Shown: positions 26,967 to 37,483, counted from the stretch's first letter. The stretch is DNA of 46,689 bases from Gordonia araii NBRC 100433 (GCF_000241265.1 NZ_BAEE01000053.1:1-46689); one strand, 5' to 3'. The notes: generated by a model not told the origin, from the letters alone. A program made the numbers and translations.

Positions 26967-28358
26967 ATGAGCTCAGAAACCCGCGCGTTGCGTGTCGCCA
27001 TCGTCGGTGCAGGACCGGCCGGCATCTACGCCGCCGACGCCCTGATGAAGCACGACGATCTGGCCGAACGCGGCGTCAGCATCGACCTGTACGAGCGCAT
27101 GCCCGCACCGTTCGGGCTGATCCGCTACGGAGTGGCACCCGACCACCCGCGAATCAAGGGCATCATCACCGCACTGCACAAGGTGCTCGACAAGCCGCAG
27201 GTCCGGCTGCTGGGCAACATCGACTACGGCACCGACGTCACGCTGACCGACCTCAAGCGCCACTACGACGCGGTGATCTTCTCCACCGGCGCCACCGACG
27301 ACCGCGGTCTCAACATCCCCGGCGTCGACCTGGAGCGCAGCTACGGCGCGGCGCAGTTCGTCGCCTGGTACGACGGTCACCCGGACTTCCCGCGCACCTG
27401 GCCGCTGGAGGAGGAAAAGGTCGCCGTCATCGGCGTCGGCAACGTCGCCCTGGATGTCGCGCGCGTGCTCGCCAAGACCGGCGACGAGCTTCTGCCCACC
27501 GAGATTCCGGCGAACGTCTACGAGGGTCTCAAGGCCAACAAGGCCGTCGAGGTCCACGTCTTCGGCCGGCGCGGTCCGGCCCAGGCGAAGTTCACCCCGC
27601 TCGAACTCAAGGAGCTCGACCACTCGCCGAACATCGAGGTCGTCGTCAATCCCGAGGACATCGAATACGACGAGGGATCGGCGGTCGCGCGGCGCAGCAG
27701 CAAGATCACCGACCAGGTCGCGACGATCATCGAGAACTACGCGATCCGCGAGCCGAAGCAGGGCGCGATCCACAAGCTGTTCCTGCACTTCTTCGAGAAC
27801 CCGGTCGAAATCCTCGGCGAGGACGGCAAGGTCGTCGGCCTGCGCACCGAGCGCACCGAACTCGACGGCACCGGCAACGTGCAGCCGACCGGCCGGACCA
27901 CCGACTGGGACGTCACCGCGATCTACCGCGCCGTCGGCTACCTCTCCGACAACCTGCCCGAGATCCCGTTCGACCACGCCGCGGGTGTCATCCCCAACGA
28001 GGCCGGCCGGATCTTCGACGACGGTTCCCACCTCCCGGGCCTGTACACGACCGGCTGGGTCAAGCGCGGGCCCGTCGGCCTCATCGGCCACACCAAGGGC
28101 GATGCCAACGAGACCGTCGAATGCATCGTCGAGGACATGAAGAACGACCACCTCGGATCCCCCGAAGAGCCGGCCGAGGACGCGATCATCTCCCTGCTGG
28201 AGGAGCGCAGTATTCCGTTCACGACGTGGGACGGCTGGTACCGCCTCGACGAGCACGAGCGGTCCCTCGGTGCGGCCGAGGGTCGCGAGCGAGTGAAGGT
28301 CGTGGAGCGCGAGGAGATGCTCGCCGCCTCCGAGCCGGACAAGGTCCGCAAGGTCTAG
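26967..28358 (+). CDS. fprA: NADPH-ferredoxin reductase
   Basis: FAD enzyme of the adrenodoxin-reductase type that passes electrons from NADPH to ferredoxins, for cytochromes P450 or other partners. At 463 residues it has the FAD site VAIVGAGPAGIYAADAL (residues ~11-27), ERMPAPFGLIRYGVAPDHPR, the NADPH site VAVIGVGNVALDVARVLAK, VFGRRGPAQAKFTPLELKEL and the C-terminal TTGWVKRGPVGLIGHTKGDA. Start ATG 26967; the preceding frame is open but without features. It ends at a strong terminator and is monocistronic. Confidence 0.96.
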   Translation: MSSETRALRVAIVGAGPAGIYAADALMKHDDLAERGVSIDLYERMPAPFGLIRYGVAPDHPRIKGIITALHKVLDKPQVRLLGNIDYGTDVTLTDLKRHYDAVIFSTGATDDRGLNIPGVDLERSYGAAQFVAWYDGHPDFPRTWPLEEEKVAVIGVGNVALDVARVLAKTGDELLPTEIPANVYEGLKANKAVEVHVFGRRGPAQAKFTPLELKELDHSPNIEVVVNPEDIEYDEGSAVARRSSKITDQVATIIENYAIREPKQGAIHKLFLHFFENPVEILGEDGKVVGLRTERTELDGTGNVQPTGRTTDWDVTAIYRAVGYLSDNLPEIPFDHAAGVIPNEAGRIFDDGSHLPGLYTTGWVKRGPVGLIGHTKGDANETVECIVEDMKNDHLGSPEEPAEDAIISLLEERSIPFTTWDGWYRLDEHERSLGAAEGRERVKVVEREEMLAASEPDKVRKV

Positions 28359-28381
28359 CGCGCCGCATACCCGCAGTTACG

Positions 28382-28416
28382 GACAAACCCAGCACCTTGT
28401 AGGTGCTGGGTTTGTC
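28382..28416 (+). terminator. Strong terminator after fprA
   Basis: Perfect 16-bp stem: GACAAACCCAGCACCT, loop TGT, AGGTGCTGGGTTTGTC. A half copy of the right arm (TGCTGGGTTTG) follows at 28423-28433. It lies between convergent genes fprA and the small secreted protein gene, 24 bases after the fprA stop. Confidence 0.9.
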
Positions 28417-28437
28417 TCGTTCTGCTGGGTTTGCCGG

Positions 28438-28908
28438 TCAGGGCCGCGCCCGGCGATCGATGTTGGTGCTCCAGTAGCCGAAGTTGTTGCCCAGGTTCTC
28501 GTAGGTGTCACCCCACGTGTAACCGCTGATCGAGGTGGGGATACATCCGGTCCATCGCGACTCGATGGGCCGCTGCCACCGCTTGGTGCGCGGGTTCCAC
28601 TTCGACATGGACTGGCCGGGCTTGATCTCGCGGACGAACACGCTCGGTCCGTTGATCTCCTGCAGGGTCACGTTTCGCATCGTGGTTCCCCCGACGTTGA
28701 CCACGGTCATCCACCGGACCTGGTACCACAGGTTGGTCCACGGGTCGCCCCGCTTACCGAAGTGACACTCGATCCCCCCGCGAATCTCCAATTCACCCGG
28801 ACTCGCAGCGAGAGCGGGTCCGGCAGCAGTGGCTCCCGCGGCCGCCATGGTGACGGCGGTGGCAGCGGCGATCAATCCTCGGCGCAAGTTCGCCTTGTTG
28901 CTTCGCAT
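28438..28908 (-). CDS. Small secreted protein with one Cys pair
   Basis: I do not recognise this 156-residue protein. It has a Sec signal peptide (RRGLIAAATAVTMAAAGATA, cleavage after ALA near residue 34), then ~120 residues rich in Trp, Gly and Asn with two Cys (in GIECHFGK and WTGCIPTS) that could form one disulfide. The fold looks like a small beta protein (WYQVRWMTVVNVGGTTMRNV), as in secreted proteins of mycolata. The AGGAGG site is 10 bases upstream of the ATG. It is divergent from the CHAP gene. Confidence 0.8.
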   Translation of the reverse strand: MRSNKANLRRGLIAAATAVTMAAAGATAAGPALAASPGELEIRGGIECHFGKRGDPWTNLWYQVRWMTVVNVGGTTMRNVTLQEINGPSVFVREIKPGQSMSKWNPRTKRWQRPIESRWTGCIPTSISGYTWGDTYENLGNNFGYWSTNIDRRARP

Positions 28909-29034
28909 GGCTTCATTGCCTCCTAGTCGGTAACACGACCGCAGGTGCGGCCGACATCGACTATTTCGGGCCGACTCGCCCGAGGATTACTCGAATCAGG
29001 CCATGATCAGGGATCTCACAGGTGTCGCCCAGGC

Positions 29035-29598
29035 ATGTCGGTAGCATCGGCGGGGTGGAAACCGCCCCAAATCCGGCATTGCGGCCGTATGTCCGCCGGA
29101 AACGCGGTCGGGTGGTTGGGAAAGGCCGGAATCCGCGCTCCCTTCCCGCTCGTCGACGATGCAGCGCTGACCCCGGTGCAGCGCCGGGTCATCGCCGTGC
29201 TGAGGCAGCAGTACGACCATCCGCGTCCCGGCGAGCACTATGCCGAGGGCGTCACCGAGCCGTGGTGCGCCGACTTCGTCAGCTGGACGATGCGCGAGGC
29301 GGGCGTGGTGCTGAGCAATCCGAATTCCGGGTCGTGGCGCATTCCCGGGGTCGCGACCCTGACCGACTACTACCGCTCGGTCGGCCGCTTCGCCGGTCCG
29401 GCGTATCGGCCGCGCATCGGCGACACGGTCCTCTACGCCCCGACGAGCCGTTTCGGGCAGCACACGAACATCGTCGTAGGGATCGACGGCGACGAGGTGA
29501 CCACCGTCGGCGGCAACGAACCACCGACCTCGATCAGCGTCAACCGATTCGACCGGGGCGAAATCACCGGGCTCGTCGGCTACGGCCGGCTGCCGTGA
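29035..29598 (+). CDS. CHAP-domain protein (possible peptidoglycan hydrolase)
   Basis: Carries a CHAP (NlpC/P60-like) domain. The catalytic Cys is in EPWCADFVSWTMREAGVVLS and the His in FGQHTNIVVGIDG; the domain spans about residues 50-187. Such domains cut peptidoglycan peptides or amides. No signal peptide or transmembrane helix is visible in any frame before the domain, although an outside role would need export. The start is doubtful: ATG 29035 (MSVASAGW), ATG 29089 (MSAGNAV) or an upstream site at 28945. It faces the TetR gene with a 3-base gap. Confidence 0.8.
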   Translation: MSVASAGWKPPQIRHCGRMSAGNAVGWLGKAGIRAPFPLVDDAALTPVQRRVIAVLRQQYDHPRPGEHYAEGVTEPWCADFVSWTMREAGVVLSNPNSGSWRIPGVATLTDYYRSVGRFAGPAYRPRIGDTVLYAPTSRFGQHTNIVVGIDGDEVTTVGGNEPPTSISVNRFDRGEITGLVGYGRLP

Positions 29599-29601
29599 CG
29601 G

Positions 29602-30189
29602 TCAGGCGCGCAAGGCCTGCCAGATCCGTTCGGGCAGTATCTCGGCCGCCTCGTCGAGACTGATTCCGGGCACGCCCGCCAGCCAGCGCCGGCTGGTCTC
29701 GGCAAGCGGTCCGATCAACAGCATCTCCAGCAGCATCGGCGGCAGCGGCAGGAGACGTCCGGCTTCGATATGCGGTCGCACCCACTCACCCATCGCCTCG
29801 ATCTTCGGTCGCTTGGCTTCGGCGATCTCGACGGCACGTTCAGCCAGTACCGATTGCGGCGAGGCCAGAATGAAGTGAGCCCGGCTGCGGTGCGCGCCCA
29901 CCCATCCCAGGTAGGCGCCGCAGACGGCCCGCACGCCCTCGCGGGGATCGTCGGTACGGGAAAGCGCTTCCAGCAGGGCATCGAGCAGGTCTCCCATGCA
30001 TTGGCTGTAGAGGGCGGCCGCCAGGCCGGAGAAGCTACCGAAGTGATGGTAGAGACTGCCGACGCTGACGCCACTGGTGTCTGTGACGGCGGTCAGCGTA
30101 AAGCCCTCCGAGCCGTGTCGGGCATAGACGTCCAGCGCGCCGTCGAGAAGGCGGCGCTCGGTTTCCTGTCCACGGGCCTGGGTGGCGAT
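29602..30189 (-). CDS. TetR-family regulator with apparent ATC start
   Basis: The reading frame encodes a complete TetR regulator of 195 residues: GQETERRLLDGALDVYARHG, then the helix-turn-helix FTLTAVTDTSGVSVGSLYHH and a C-terminal ligand domain ending ILPERIWQALRA. There is no ATG, GTG or TTG before residue ~65. A textbook AAGGAG stands at 30198-30203, exactly 8 bases before ATC at 30187-30189, which would give (M)ATQARGQE. An upstream stop closes the frame further out. Either initiation is at AUC, or a start ATG has mutated or been misread. It diverges from the acyl-CoA ligase gene and probably represses it. Confidence 0.85.
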   Translation of the reverse strand: MATQARGQETERRLLDGALDVYARHGSEGFTLTAVTDTSGVSVGSLYHHFGSFSGLAAALYSQCMGDLLDALLEALSRTDDPREGVRAVCGAYLGWVGAHRSRAHFILASPQSVLAERAVEIAEAKRPKIEAMGEWVRPHIEAGRLLPLPPMLLEMLLIGPLAETSRRWLAGVPGISLDEAAEILPERIWQALRA

Positions 30190-30197
30190 GACGGGTT

Positions 30198-30203
30198 CTC
30201 CTT
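30198..30203 (-). promoter_or_regulatory. Strong ribosome binding site AAGGAG pointing to a non-standard start
   Basis: On the minus strand AAGGAG is followed by AACCCGTC and then ATC. The 8-base spacing is ideal. No ATG, GTG or TTG lies in the reading frame of the TetR gene at this distance; an in-frame GTC is 5 bases away. Confidence 0.75.
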
Positions 30204-30247
30204 GTCTGCTCGCCCGTTCATCATGCCAGCGTTGACGCGAACCATTT

Positions 30248-30278
30248 TCTAGGGAATATTTCTAGAAACTATCTCTAG
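30248..30278. promoter_or_regulatory. Three TCTAG elements at 13-bp spacing, probable TetR operator
   Basis: TCTAG occurs at 30248, 30261 and 30274, exactly 13 bases apart, so CTAG lies at 30249, 30262 and 30275. Pairs of neighbours form 17-bp inverted repeats, for example CTAGAAACTATCTCTAG. The site is A/T rich and lies in the 100-bp gap between the divergent TetR and acyl-CoA ligase genes, 12 bases before the ligase start. Confidence 0.65.
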
Positions 30279-30289
30279 TTAGGAGCGCT

Positions 30290-32002
30290 ATGAGCATCCA
30301 GTCGGTCTTCCGGTTCGAAGTCGAGAATCCACAGTTCGTCCCGTTCCTCGTACCGTCGTCCTCGGGATGGACTCCGATCACGGCGGCCGAATTCGCCCAG
30401 CAGGTCCGAGCGGTCGCCAAAGGTCTCGTCGCCTCCGGTGTCGCTCCGGGCGACCGCGTCGCGGTGATGAGTTCAACCCGCTACGAATGGGTCCTGCTCG
30501 ACTACGCCATCTGGGCGGCCGGGGCCGCGACAGTGGCCATCTACGAATCCTCCGCGCCGGCACAAGTGTCCTGGATCGTCGAGGATTCGGGCACGCAGTT
30601 GCTGATCGCCGAGGCGCAGCGGCACGAGAAGGTCGTCCGCGAATCCGGCTGCGACCTGCGGGAGCTGATTCGCATCGACGACGGCGCGATCGACGAACTC
30701 ATCAGCCGCGGCACATCGGTCGACGACAGCGAGCTGACGAGTCGCGGAATCGACGACACGTCGGTGGCCACTCTGATCTACACCTCCGGCACCACGGGAC
30801 GCCCCAAGGGCGTGACCTTGACGCACGCCAACCTCGACGCCGAGTCGCAGGCCACCCGCGCGGCCCTTGGCGACCTGCTGGCACCCGGACGGCGCACATT
30901 GATGTTCCTGCCGCTGGCCCATGTCTTCGCCCGCGCCATCTCCGTCGGTGCCTTCGACGCCGGCGTGACAGTCGCCCACACGGCCGACTGGACGACACTG
31001 CCGGAGCAGTTCGCCGAGTTCCGGCCCGACTTCATCCTGTCGGTGCCGCGAGTCTTCGAGAAGGTCTACAACGGTGCTGCCCAGCGTGCCGCCGACGCCG
31101 GCGCGCTCAAAGGTGCGATCTTCCGGTCTGCGGCCGCGACCGCCATCGCTTACAGCCGGGCACTCGACGACGACGGTGCGTCGCTTCCGCTGCGCACCCG
31201 ACACGCACTGTTCGATCGTCTCGTATACGGCAAGCTGCGGGCCGCGCTCGGCGGCCGGTGCGTCGCAGCTGTCTCGGGCGGCGGTCCGCTCGGCGAGCGG
31301 CTGGGCCACTTCTTCCGCGGTGCCGGCGTTCCCGTGTACGAGGGGTGGGGTCTGACCGAGACGACGGCCGCGATCACGGTCAACACTCCCACTGCTCACC
31401 GGGTGGGCAGCGTCGGACGCGCCCTGACGGGGCACGAAGTTCGAGTCGCGCCCGACGGCGAGCTGCTGGTCACCGGCCCCGTCGTCTTCTCGGGCTATTG
31501 GCGCAACGACGAGGCCACCGCGGAAGCATTCGCCGACGGCTGGTTCCGCACGGGCGATCTCGGCCGCATCGACGACGGCTTCGTCTACGTGACCGGCCGC
31601 AAGAAAGAGATCATCGTGACAGCCGCGGGCAAGAACGTCTCCCCCGCACAGCTCGAAGACCGGCTGCGGGCTCACCCGCTGATCAGCCAATGCATGGTCG
31701 TCGGCGACGCACGCCCTTACATCGCCGCTCTCGTCACGCTCGACGGGGAGGCGCTCCAGGGTTGGGCGCAGCGCAACAACGCCGCCGATGCACGCACCGA
31801 CCCCCGGCTCGTCGCCGAGATTCAGGAGGCCGTCGACGAGGCCAACGCCCAGGTGTCACAGGCCGAGCAGATCAAAAAGTTTCGCATTCTCGACGGGGAC
31901 TGGACCCAGGAGACGGGCGAACTGACGCCGAAGCTGTCGCTGAAGCGCGCCGTCGTGCTCGCCCAGCACGAGGCGGAGATCGACGAGCTCTACGGCAGCT
32001 AG
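30290..32002 (+). CDS. Long-chain acyl-CoA ligase (FadD15-like)
   Basis: AMP-forming ligase of 570 residues that activates fatty acids to acyl-CoA. The motifs are complete: P-loop IYTSGTTGRPKGVTLTHANL (residues ~163-182), PLAHVFARAISVGAFDAG, YEGWGLTETTAAITVN, FRTGDLGRIDDGFVYVTGRK and KKEIIVTAAGKNVSP, and the C-terminal KLSLKR catalytic Lys (TPKLSLKRAVV). The order and length match mycobacterial FadD15, but other FadD paralogues are similar. The start is ATG 30290 with AGGAGC upstream. Divergent TetR probably controls it in response to fatty acids or acyl-CoA. Confidence 0.93.
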   Translation: MSIQSVFRFEVENPQFVPFLVPSSSGWTPITAAEFAQQVRAVAKGLVASGVAPGDRVAVMSSTRYEWVLLDYAIWAAGAATVAIYESSAPAQVSWIVEDSGTQLLIAEAQRHEKVVRESGCDLRELIRIDDGAIDELISRGTSVDDSELTSRGIDDTSVATLIYTSGTTGRPKGVTLTHANLDAESQATRAALGDLLAPGRRTLMFLPLAHVFARAISVGAFDAGVTVAHTADWTTLPEQFAEFRPDFILSVPRVFEKVYNGAAQRAADAGALKGAIFRSAAATAIAYSRALDDDGASLPLRTRHALFDRLVYGKLRAALGGRCVAAVSGGGPLGERLGHFFRGAGVPVYEGWGLTETTAAITVNTPTAHRVGSVGRALTGHEVRVAPDGELLVTGPVVFSGYWRNDEATAEAFADGWFRTGDLGRIDDGFVYVTGRKKEIIVTAAGKNVSPAQLEDRLRAHPLISQCMVVGDARPYIAALVTLDGEALQGWAQRNNAADARTDPRLVAEIQEAVDEANAQVSQAEQIKKFRILDGDWTQETGELTPKLSLKRAVVLAQHEAEIDELYGS

Positions 32003-32016
32003 GCACGTATCGCAGA

Positions 32017-32496
32017 CTAGAAGGCGAAGGCCCCGACCAGCCAGATCGCCGTCGCGGTGAGGGCGCCGGCCAGCTCCACCAGGATGCTGGCCCCGGCGGC
32101 CTTCAGCGCCGCCCAGGCGCCGCGCCAGGCCTGCTCGACGCTCCAGCCGCGCACCAGTTCGCTGACCATCGCGCCGACGACGAAACCCAGGATCAATCCG
32201 ACGAACGGCACAACGAAGAAACCGATGATGCCGACGATCGCGCCGACGACCACGGTCCGGTTCGGCACCCCGGCCGCCTTGAGCGTCCGGCCGGCGACGT
32301 AGTACTTGACGATCTCGGCGACGGCGATGATCAGGACGGCCGCGGTGAAGAACGCCCACGCCCACCCCCCGACGACGAACGCCCAGACGCCGATCGCGAG
32401 TCCGACGAGAATGCCGCCGGGCAGCACCGGGAAGATGATGCCGAGCAGCCCGACGACGATGACGAGACCGACGAGGGCCTCACCCCAAAACGGCAT
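32017..32496 (-). CDS. DUF456 membrane protein
   Basis: A 159-residue protein with four or more membrane helices and the Gly-rich DUF456 pattern: LVGLVIVVGLLGIIFPVLPG, IGVWAFVVGGWAWAFFTAAV, VVVGAIVGIIGFFVVPF and VGLILGFVVGAMVSELVRG (small-residue glycine-zipper look). The C-terminal helix is AILVELAGAL-type. The function is unknown. It lies 6 bases downstream of purT and converges with the acyl-CoA ligase gene (14-base gap), so purT and DUF456 are probably one transcript. Confidence 0.88.
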   Translation of the reverse strand: MPFWGEALVGLVIVVGLLGIIFPVLPGGILVGLAIGVWAFVVGGWAWAFFTAAVLIIAVAEIVKYYVAGRTLKAAGVPNRTVVVGAIVGIIGFFVVPFVGLILGFVVGAMVSELVRGWSVEQAWRGAWAALKAAGASILVELAGALTATAIWLVGAFAF

Positions 32497-32502
32497 CGAG
32501 CG

Positions 32503-33798
32503 CTACTTCGACGCCGGCTGCGGGATCTGCACGGTGGCCGCGTCGCTGTTCGCGGTGGACACGACCCGGACGCGGGAAGCTGCTTCGCCCGCTCGGTGCC
32601 GCGCGCTCGCGACGTCGTCGGCGGTGGCGGTTACGACGCCCATCCGACGCCGCGCGGTCGAGTTGGGCTTGCCGAACAGCCGGATACTCGTCTCCGGCAC
32701 CGCCAGCGCATCGGCGACGTTGGCGAATCCGACCCCCTCCTCGTCGAGCCCGCCGTAAATGACCGCCGACGCTCCTGGGGACGCCAGCGTCACTTCGACG
32801 GGAAGACCGAGAATGGCCCGCGCGTGCATCTCGAACTCGGAGAGCCGCTGGCTGGCCATCGTGACCAGACCGGTGTCGTGCGGACGCGGGCTGACCTCGG
32901 AGAAGTAGACGTCGTCGCCCTTCACGAAGAGCTCGACGCCGAACACCCCGCGCCCACCGAGTTCCTGACCGTCGGCCAGCGCGCCGGTGATGCGGGCCGC
33001 GATCGACGTCGCCGATGCCATGGCGAACGACTCCATCGGCTGGGGCTGCCAGCTCTCCACGTAGTCGCCGTCGACCTGACGGTGACCGATCGGTGCGCAG
33101 AACTGGGTGACGATACCGCCGGTGCGCGGATCGATCGAGCGGACGGTCAGCAGCGTCACCTCGTAGTCGAAGTCGATGAACCCCTCGACGATGACCCGCT
33201 TGTTGGCGACCCGCGCCTTCGTGGTCGCGTTCTCCCACGCGGTGTCGACGTCGTCGGGGCCGGTGAGGATCGTTTGCCCCTTGCCCGACGACGACATGAT
33301 CGGCTTGACCACGCACGGATAGCCGACGCTGGCGGCCGCTGCGCGCAGCTCATCGACCGAGTTGGCGAAAAGGTATGGCGGAACGGGGATCCCGAGTTCC
33401 TCGTCCGCGAAGCGGCGCACCCGCTCACGGTCCAGCGTCGCCGTCACGCCGAACGCCGACGGGATGACCTGTGCGATGCCCCGCGCCTCGATCTCGCCGA
33501 GGGCCTCGGTGGCGATCGCTTCGATCTCGGGGACGACGAAGTCCGGTCGGTACTTCTCGACGACGGCGGTGACGGCTGCCGGGTCGGTCATGTCGATGAC
33601 CTCGGCGTGATGGGCCACCTGATGTCCCGGTGCGTCCGGATAGCGGTCCACGGCAATCACTTCCACGCCGAACCGCTGGAAGGCGATCGTGACCTCTTTG
33701 CCTAACTCGCCGGCACCGAGCAACAGGACCCGGACGGCCGAATCAGTCAACGGGGTGCCCAGCACGGCCGGCGCCGCGGCGGTGGAATCGCTAGTCAT
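32503..33798 (-). CDS. purT: Formate-dependent GAR transformylase
   Basis: ATP-grasp enzyme that uses formate and ATP to formylate GAR in purine synthesis, an alternative to PurN. It is 431 residues from ATG 33798 ([11 protein letters not shown]). It has the pre-ATP-grasp [28 protein letters not shown], the glycine-rich [20 protein letters not shown] loop, [36 protein letters not shown] (Mg Glu) and [18 protein letters not shown]. It is close to metZ in M. tuberculosis (Rv0389), and here is separated from metZ by an insertion. The longer open frame upstream has no support. Confidence 0.95.
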   Translation of the reverse strand: MTSDSTAAAPAVLGTPLTDSAVRVLLLGAGELGKEVTIAFQRFGVEVIAVDRYPDAPGHQVAHHAEVIDMTDPAAVTAVVEKYRPDFVVPEIEAIATEALGEIEARGIAQVIPSAFGVTATLDRERVRRFADEELGIPVPPYLFANSVDELRAAAASVGYPCVVKPIMSSSGKGQTILTGPDDVDTAWENATTKARVANKRVIVEGFIDFDYEVTLLTVRSIDPRTGGIVTQFCAPIGHRQVDGDYVESWQPQPMESFAMASATSIAARITGALADGQELGGRGVFGVELFVKGDDVYFSEVSPRPHDTGLVTMASQRLSEFEMHARAILGLPVEVTLASPGASAVIYGGLDEEGVGFANVADALAVPETSIRLFGKPNSTARRRMGVVTATADDVASARHRAGEAASRVRVVSTANSDAATVQIPQPASK

Positions 33799-33904
33799 AA
33801 GCCACGATCCTACTTGCCTCGCGGCGATCGCCGGTGCCCGATCTGGCATCACGGCCCTCACCACGACCACAGCCGTCCGGCCAGGGCTTTCGGGCCGTCT
33901 CAGG

Positions 33905-35446
33905 TCACACGCGGGCCGCGCACACGACCGTCGGCTCGGTGCGCCCGCGCAGCACCTCGGCGTCGAGGGTCTCCCAGTGGGCGGCTTCGGCCGGACTGGC
34001 GGCCGACACGGCGACCTCCGAGGCCAACGGCCGCCGCGGGTCGCGTTTGGCCAACTCGGAGAGCCGGGCGCTCTCGTTGACCGGATCGCCGATCACGGTG
34101 TACTCGAAGCGCTCGATGGCGCCGACGTTGCCGGCCACGGCCGGCCCGAAGCCGACCCCGATGCCCGCGTCGAGTTCGGGCACCTCGACGGGCAGCGCCT
34201 CGGCGATCGCCCGGGCCGTCGCGAGCGCGGCTCCGGCCGGGTCGGGAAGGTGCATGGGCGCACCGAAGATGGCCAGCACCGCGTCGCCCTCGAATTTGTT
34301 GACCAGGCCCTGGTGCTCCTCGACCGCGTCGACGATGACGCCGAAGAAGCGGTTGAGGATGCTGACCGTCTCGGTCGGCGTGCGCGTGGCGGCCAATGTC
34401 GTCGAGCCGATCACGTCGATGAACATCGTCGCGACCACCTGCTCGCTGCCGCCGAGTTCGGGGTCGTGGCGCAGCGCGGCGTCGGCCACCTCCTGGCCGA
34501 CGTGGCGGCCGAACAGGTCGCGGATGCGTTCGCGCTCGCGCAAGCCGCGGACCATGGTGTTGAAACCGATCTGCAGGTCGCCGAGTTCGGACCCGTCGTA
34601 GACGAGGACGTCGACGTCGGTGTCCCCCGCCCGGACCCGGCGCATGCCCTCCTGCACCGACCGCACCGGCCCGACGACGCTGGTCGTCGACAGCACGGTC
34701 AACAGCAGGCCGGTGAACAGCGCGACACCGCCGATCACCCAGACCGACACCACGAGATCCTGTTTGCGCATGTTGCCGAAGATCACCGTGAACAGCCCCA
34801 CCAGCAGAATGCCGATGATCGGAACGCCGGACCCGACCAGCCACGCCGCGATGGCACGGCCCCGCAGACGCATTCGGCGGCCGGTGGTGAATCCGGCGGC
34901 GAGCAGCTCGGCTTCGGCCGGGCGCAGGATGAATTCGATCAGCATCGACGAGATGGCCACGACCACCGTGCCGCTGAAGCCGACGATGAACAAGATCTTG
35001 GGGATGAGCTGGGGGTCGGCTATTCCGTACAAGGGGGTCAGCAACGCGGTGCCCCCCGCCCACAGCGTGCTCTGCATCGCCACCAGGCGCCAGGGCGCGC
35101 GCCTGGCCCGTTTCGCGTCAAGGGCCGTGGCCTTGTCTCCCCGGATGGCCCAGCGCAGGTCCCGCACGGTGGAGTAGGTCCCCCACCCCACACCGACGAC
35201 CAACGCACAGGCGATGTAGATGGGAACGACGAGGAAGTTGACCCACCATAGCTCGGATCGGAACACCGACGGCACCGGGATCCCGACGGTTGCGAGGACG
35301 ACTGCCGCGGCAATGCCGATGACGTTGGCCATGACGATCGCCGTGGTGAGCAACGTCTGGGTGCGGATTCGCTTATGCAGCTGACTATCGGTCGACGAAC
35401 CGAGCAGCACTGAACCGTAGTCGCGAGCGGTCGATCGAATCGGCAT
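33905..35446 (-). CDS. Class III adenylate/guanylate cyclase with six TM helices and HAMP
   Basis: A 513-residue membrane cyclase. Six transmembrane helices (residues ~35-55, ~70-90, ~130-150, ~160-185, ~205-230, ~240-260) precede a HAMP linker ([20 protein letters not shown], ~265-284) and a class III catalytic domain (~345-510). The catalytic residues are visible: metal Asp in MFIDVIGST and in [14 protein letters not shown], base-binding Lys in the same NKFEGD, and [11 protein letters not shown] with the Asp/Asn/Arg set. This fits the M. tuberculosis Rv1318c-Rv1320c type. I take ATG 35446 with AAGGAG upstream. The ligand sensed by the membrane part is unknown. Confidence 0.93.
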   Translation of the reverse strand: MPIRSTARDYGSVLLGSSTDSQLHKRIRTQTLLTTAIVMANVIGIAAAVVLATVGIPVPSVFRSELWWVNFLVVPIYIACALVVGVGWGTYSTVRDLRWAIRGDKATALDAKRARRAPWRLVAMQSTLWAGGTALLTPLYGIADPQLIPKILFIVGFSGTVVVAISSMLIEFILRPAEAELLAAGFTTGRRMRLRGRAIAAWLVGSGVPIIGILLVGLFTVIFGNMRKQDLVVSVWVIGGVALFTGLLLTVLSTTSVVGPVRSVQEGMRRVRAGDTDVDVLVYDGSELGDLQIGFNTMVRGLRERERIRDLFGRHVGQEVADAALRHDPELGGSEQVVATMFIDVIGSTTLAATRTPTETVSILNRFFGVIVDAVEEHQGLVNKFEGDAVLAIFGAPMHLPDPAGAALATARAIAEALPVEVPELDAGIGVGFGPAVAGNVGAIERFEYTVIGDPVNESARLSELAKRDPRRPLASEVAVSAASPAEAAHWETLDAEVLRGRTEPTVVCAARV

Positions 35447-35481
35447 GCCCGCGTCTCCTTCAGTCGTGGTCGGCCGTGGCC

Positions 35482-36771
<1,290 letters not shown>

Positions 36772-36841
36772 TCAGACTCCTTATTCGCCAGCCAATCCCG
36801 CCCAACCCTACTGCCTCCGGGGCGCTACTACGCTATTCGCC

Positions 36842-37483
36842 GTGACCACAGCCGTTCTGACCTCGCCGGAATTGACCGATTGGACCCTGCTCGAAGTCCG
36901 TTCGGCGGTCAAACCGCTCGTCGACGACGCGCTGGCCGGCGCGACGCGCCTGACAGTCGATTCGCGGGATTGCCGCGAGCCGGACACCTTCCTGGCCGCT
37001 GTGCTCGCGCGGCTCATGGTGCTCGAGCGGCTCGAGGTCGAGGTCGCCTACGTGGCCGAGCGGGCGACGCCGGCGACCCGCATCCACCGCCTTCCGGTCG
37101 GTGCGGCCGCTTGCGATCTCGCACGAACCGGCCAGGCGCGCGAACGGACGCTGATCCGCGACGACGCGGCGTCGGTGCTCGTCGGGCGGGCCCGCCACGT
37201 CGGGGCCGACGGCGGGCGGCTGCTCGGCGAGAGCTACCTGGACGATCACCGGCTCTTCGACGGCGAGGTGCGGGCGGTCGAGATCGAACCGCACGGGCAG
37301 GGTGTGCGCGCTCGCGTCGCCCGCAGCGGGCTGGCGCGCCGCTGGATCGCCGGCCGCGCCGTCCAAACCGGCGGCCCCGCGGTGTTCGTGGAGCGCGAGG
37401 GGGTGCTGACGCCGCGCGCGGTACCGCGGTCGACGTTCTACCCGCACCACCTCCCGTGGCTGCTGGTCCGTCCTACCAGCTGA
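36842..37483 (+). CDS. Conserved hypothetical protein next to purA (Rv0358-like)
   Basis: A 213-residue protein from GTG 36842. It has no recognisable catalytic motif or membrane helix. It is rich in Arg and Val, for example LARLMVLERLEVEVAYVAER and LAGRAVQTGGPAVFVEREG. Placed divergently from purA exactly where M. tuberculosis has Rv0358, it is probably that family, a conserved actinobacterial protein of unknown role. Its last 11 bases overlap the end of the convergent CDF gene. I do not assign a function. Confidence 0.72.
   Translation: MTTAVLTSPELTDWTLLEVRSAVKPLVDDALAGATRLTVDSRDCREPDTFLAAVLARLMVLERLEVEVAYVAERATPATRIHRLPVGAAACDLARTGQARERTLIRDDAASVLVGRARHVGADGGRLLGESYLDDHRLFDGEVRAVEIEPHGQGVRARVARSGLARRWIAGRAVQTGGPAVFVEREGVLTPRAVPRSTFYPHHLPWLLVRPTS

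Noticed and set aside
29022..29663. Alternative 213-codon frame over the CHAP gene
   Set aside because: It only shares DNA with the CHAP frame; the CHAP frame has the catalytic Cys and His, the other has none.
30367..33705. An open frame of more than 1,100 codons on the plus strand
   Set aside because: It overlaps fadD in another frame and then purT and DUF456 antisense; its translation is Arg/Pro/Ala-rich without family motifs, typical of high-GC shadow frames.
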